DNA from: Trema orientale
Lineage: Eukaryota; Streptophyta; Magnoliopsida; Rosales; Cannabaceae
Assembly: GCA_002914845.1 (NCBI GenBank)
Contig: JXTC01000005.1
Coordinates: forward strand, 517,949-581,948
Length of the DNA: 64,000 bases
Reading direction: 5' to 3'
A program made the translations under genes and the position numbers. The number at the start of each line of letters is the position of its first letter. The first letter of the stretch is position 1. Below are positions 61,184 to 64,000 of the stretch, one piece after another. The notes beneath the pieces are model-generated. The model was not told where the DNA came from. It did not search any database and saw only the letters and a program-made list of their open reading frames with translations.

Positions 61184-62220
61184 CATTTATATATTTATAT
61201 ACATATATATATATGTACATATATTTCCATTTTTAATAAGTTTGCTTCAGAAAAAGTGTCTTTGGTTTAGTTTTAATTTTATATATATATATATGGAGGA
61301 CTTCTCAATATTTTTGAGAGTTTTTCATAAAATCTCATAAGAGTTAAACTAAACCCATATATATATTACACACACTAGTCTCAAGAAATTAATTACTTTC
61401 TATTTCTGAGAGTTGAGGAAAATCTCATAAGATTTGGTCGGCCGTGGCCTACAAATTAATTTGAATTTTAGAATTTCCTTTCTCATTTTGGCTCCTTCAC
61501 TCAATATTTGTATCTCTCTCTCAGCCTATGCAGTTTCTATCAATGGGGCAGACATCGGATATTAAAGACATGGAGGACCTTTTTCAGAAATTAACTTGTT
61601 CAAATCTACTTGGCAGACTAGGAAATTGACCATCACAGGTGTAGTAGCTAGCCTAATCTTAGACAGCCGTAACATTGCTGCAATTCGGGTTCGAATTCAA
61701 CATTTATTTATTTACTTATTTATTTTTTTAAAAAGACGTTATTTAGGTTAATTTAATTTGTTTATGGCTGCAGGTTGAGTTGACTTTGAGTGATGCAGCT
61801 CTGATAACAACCTCTATTTCATCTCCCGGTTCTTTTTTTAAAATATGTGTCTATAAAATTTGCTTTACAGAACAAATAAATCTCATGTTACTAGTTTTAC
61901 GTTTTGTAATGATTTGATGATTTTTAGAAATCCTTGGAGACATCTTTATGCCAAGTGCATTGCTCAAAGTGAGTTGTTGATTCTTTGACATTATGAACGT
62001 AGAAATTATTTGTTTATTGTTCTTGTTTATACTTTTAAAGGTCACAGAGGTAGTCTCATAACGGGACTGATTCCATTCATATTTTGGCCAACATAAATCA
62101 TGTTTAATCAACATAGTATTAGACAAACGTGACATGTATTGGCCAAATCATAAACGGAATCGGTCATTGCATCTAATCCCTACTTTAATATATATATATA
62201 TATATACACACACATATATA
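61184..62220. other. Intergenic, no gene seen
   Basis: AT-rich DNA with (TA)n tracts at about 61196-61214, 61281-61294 and 62189-62206. The 94-codon minus-strand frame at 61851-62135 has no recognisable motif. Confidence 0.5.
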
Positions 62221-63086
62221 TGTTTCAATGGAGATTTTTGTTTTTGCTCCATGGATAAGTAAGATTATCAAGTTGAATATGACCTACAATTGCAAGTAAT
62301 TTCATCTATTTCCATTATTTGATCAATTAGCGTTTTATTCAAATATTTTTCTTTTTTATTTATTTCTTTTCTTTTTTGATTTTCACTTATAAGTTTAATT
62401 TTTTAAATTTCATTTAATCTGAACATATTATGCTACTAATATGAATAAGTAATTTTTTTGAGAATATAAATAACGTTAGTTTTGTTTTTGTTTTTGTTTT
62501 TTTTTTATGAGATATAACATTAGTATTTTTTTTAAAGGGAATAACGTTAGTTTTGAAATTATAAAAAAGAAAGAATGTATTTTTTTAAGAATAAGTTTTG
62601 ATAAAAAAATTAGTGTTTAATAGTTTTATATTAACAGTTAGTTGTTTTTTTTAAGAATATATACATAACATTAATTTTTTTTTTTTGGGGATATATAATG
62701 TTAGTTTTGAAATTATAAAAAAGAAGGACTCGTTTTTTAATGAAAATTTTAATATATATACAATTAGTTCTTTAGAAAAAAAAAATATCTAGATATATAT
62801 ACAGTTAGTTGTTTTTTTATTTATTTTTTAATAAAAATAAATAATAGAATGAAAAAAAAGAACAAACAATGGAAAAGGGATTAGAAAAAAAAATTCTAAC
62901 TCATAAGTCATATATAAGTTACTAACTTTTTAAGTCATAAATAGCTTTCCATATTTATATACGTATTAATTAGATTTTATTTTTTTGATAAAATTACTAA
63001 TATCATTATAACTATCAGATCAAAATCTAATGGTCCAAATGAAAGTACCCGTCAATAGAGCAAAAACAAAAATCTCCATTGAAACA
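62221..63086. mobile_element. TIR DNA element with 29-bp perfect inverted repeats
   Basis: The left end (62221-62249) begins TGTTTCAATGGAGATTTTTG, and the right end (63058-63086) is its exact reverse complement over 29 bases. Both ends abut CA/TA microsatellite DNA (cacatatata nearby on each side), which hides any target duplication. The interior has two or three worn repeats containing AACGTTAGTTTTGAAATTAT followed by AAAAAAG. No transposase frame is visible. Confidence 0.75.
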
Positions 63087-64000
63087 TGACCCCACATATA
63101 TATATATATATTGATTTACTCGTAGATCCTGATGTGTTTATAGGATAATGATTGTGTCATTATATTCATTAGCCCATCATTAATTGGTAAGGTTAGCTCA
63201 ATTTTATATTCCTCATTTAACTTCTGGCAACTTTGACTCTTGTTTTGCCTTTTATTTTTATTATTTGTAAGATATATTCATATGACTTGAACTTGAACTG
63301 TTCACATATACTCACCCATCCAACCACCTGAGCTAGCATCAAGTGACAACTTTCATTTTTTTCGTTAATATTACACTGACAAACTTATTGAAAATTTTAT
63401 CCTATTTTTAAGGACCCAACCGAGAAAGCTATTATTGACAAACTTATGACTCAACAATTCGATAAAAAATACAATGATAATTGTTATGACCCAATGAAGA
63501 AGGTACTATAGCATATTGACTACTTTACATTATTATTATTATCCTTTTTTTTTTTTTATAAGAAAGAGACTTGTTAATGTAGACATGAAATAAACATATT
63601 AGGAAATTTTATTGTTATTATTATTTAGGATTATTTAAGTTTAGTATTAGTTATTTAGTTTTGGGTAACTAAATTTAAATTTCCTGTTTCTATTAGTTTC
63701 TAGAACATGTTTACTTTCTAAGTTGAGTCTAATTATCTATCTATAAACAAGCTTAGTTATATAATTGTGTTTCAGACTATAATGAATTAATAAATGATTA
63801 TTGAGTTTTCTCCTTCTATGGATCTCTTTCTTTCTGAGTTCTTATCTTGATTCTCTATTACTCTTCTACCTGTTCATCTATTTCTATCTAAATCTCTCTA
63901 ATTCTCTTCCTTGATTCTATTCTGTTTTCTCTAATCTATATAATTTATTATCTATCTTATTTATCTCTTGCTATTCTACCAATTCCCTTGCTATTCTACC
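63087..64000. other. Right-edge intergenic DNA, possible LTR fragment
   Basis: No gene is seen. From about 63600 the composition changes to TTAGT-rich and then strongly pyrimidine-rich sequence (TTCTCTATTACTCTTCTACC style), ending with CTTGCTATTCTACC twice at the edge. This resembles the end of a Copia-type LTR, but the rest would lie beyond the window, so this is only a suggestion. Confidence 0.3.

Noticed and set aside
1-64000. CRISPR arrays, rRNA or true tRNA genes
   Set aside because: No spaced perfect repeats and no complete cloverleaf or rRNA signature were found; tRNA-like boxes occur only within SINEs.

Overview
The window is nuclear DNA from a flowering plant, almost certainly a core eudicot. 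It shows multi-exon genes with GT-AG introns, long AT-rich intergenic DNA, many microsatellites and poly(A/T) runs, and plant-type repeats (MULE and Harbinger MITEs, tRNA-derived SINEs, an L1-type LINE, a TRIM retroelement). No CRISPR, operon or bacterial signal is present. The species cannot be named from the sequence.

Seven host genes are supported. From left to right they are: a NET1-type actin-binding protein (minus strand, 3' part outside the window); a CPP/TSO1-like CXC transcription factor (minus); a Raf-like group C kinase (plus); a homocysteine S-methyltransferase (plus); a DYW-class PPR protein resembling YS1 (plus); RDM1, a component of RNA-directed DNA methylation (minus); and a P-class mitochondrial PPR protein (plus), followed by a degenerate partial duplicate of its 3' half. 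From memory, these match Arabidopsis At3g22790 (NET1A), At3g22760 (SOL1/TCX3), At3g22750 (kinase), At3g22740 (HMT3), At3g22690 (YS1), At3g22680 (RDM1) and At3g22670 (PPR) in the same order. The window is therefore a conserved microsynteny block rather than a functional operon; the genes act in unrelated processes.

Layout: 1-3.45 kb NET1; 3.45-13.9 kb gene-free, with a SINE, a Harbinger MITE, a Harbinger MITE nested in a MULE MITE, and a degenerate TTCTTGA array; 13.9-19.2 kb CXC factor; 19.2-38 kb gene-poor and transposon-rich (MITEs, two SINEs and one SINE-like element, a 5'-truncated LINE containing a three-LTR TRIM); 38-42 kb kinase; 42-47.2 kb intergenic with a hairpin MITE; 47.2-51.3 kb HMT; 52.3-54.8 kb YS1-like PPR; 55.4-57.3 kb RDM1; 57.4-58.0 kb MULE MITE between the divergent RDM1 and PPR genes; 58.1-59.8 kb PPR; 60.3-61.2 kb PPR pseudogene; 61.2-64 kb gene-free, with a TIR element and a possible LTR fragment at the edge.

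I saw no convincing new multi-gene system. The most interesting signals are structural: the nested and concatenated elements with intact target-site duplications, a transposon in the RDM1/PPR intergenic promoter, tandem triplication inside the RDM1 intron, and two unexplained degenerate motif arrays (TTCTTGA and GTCGTTTT).
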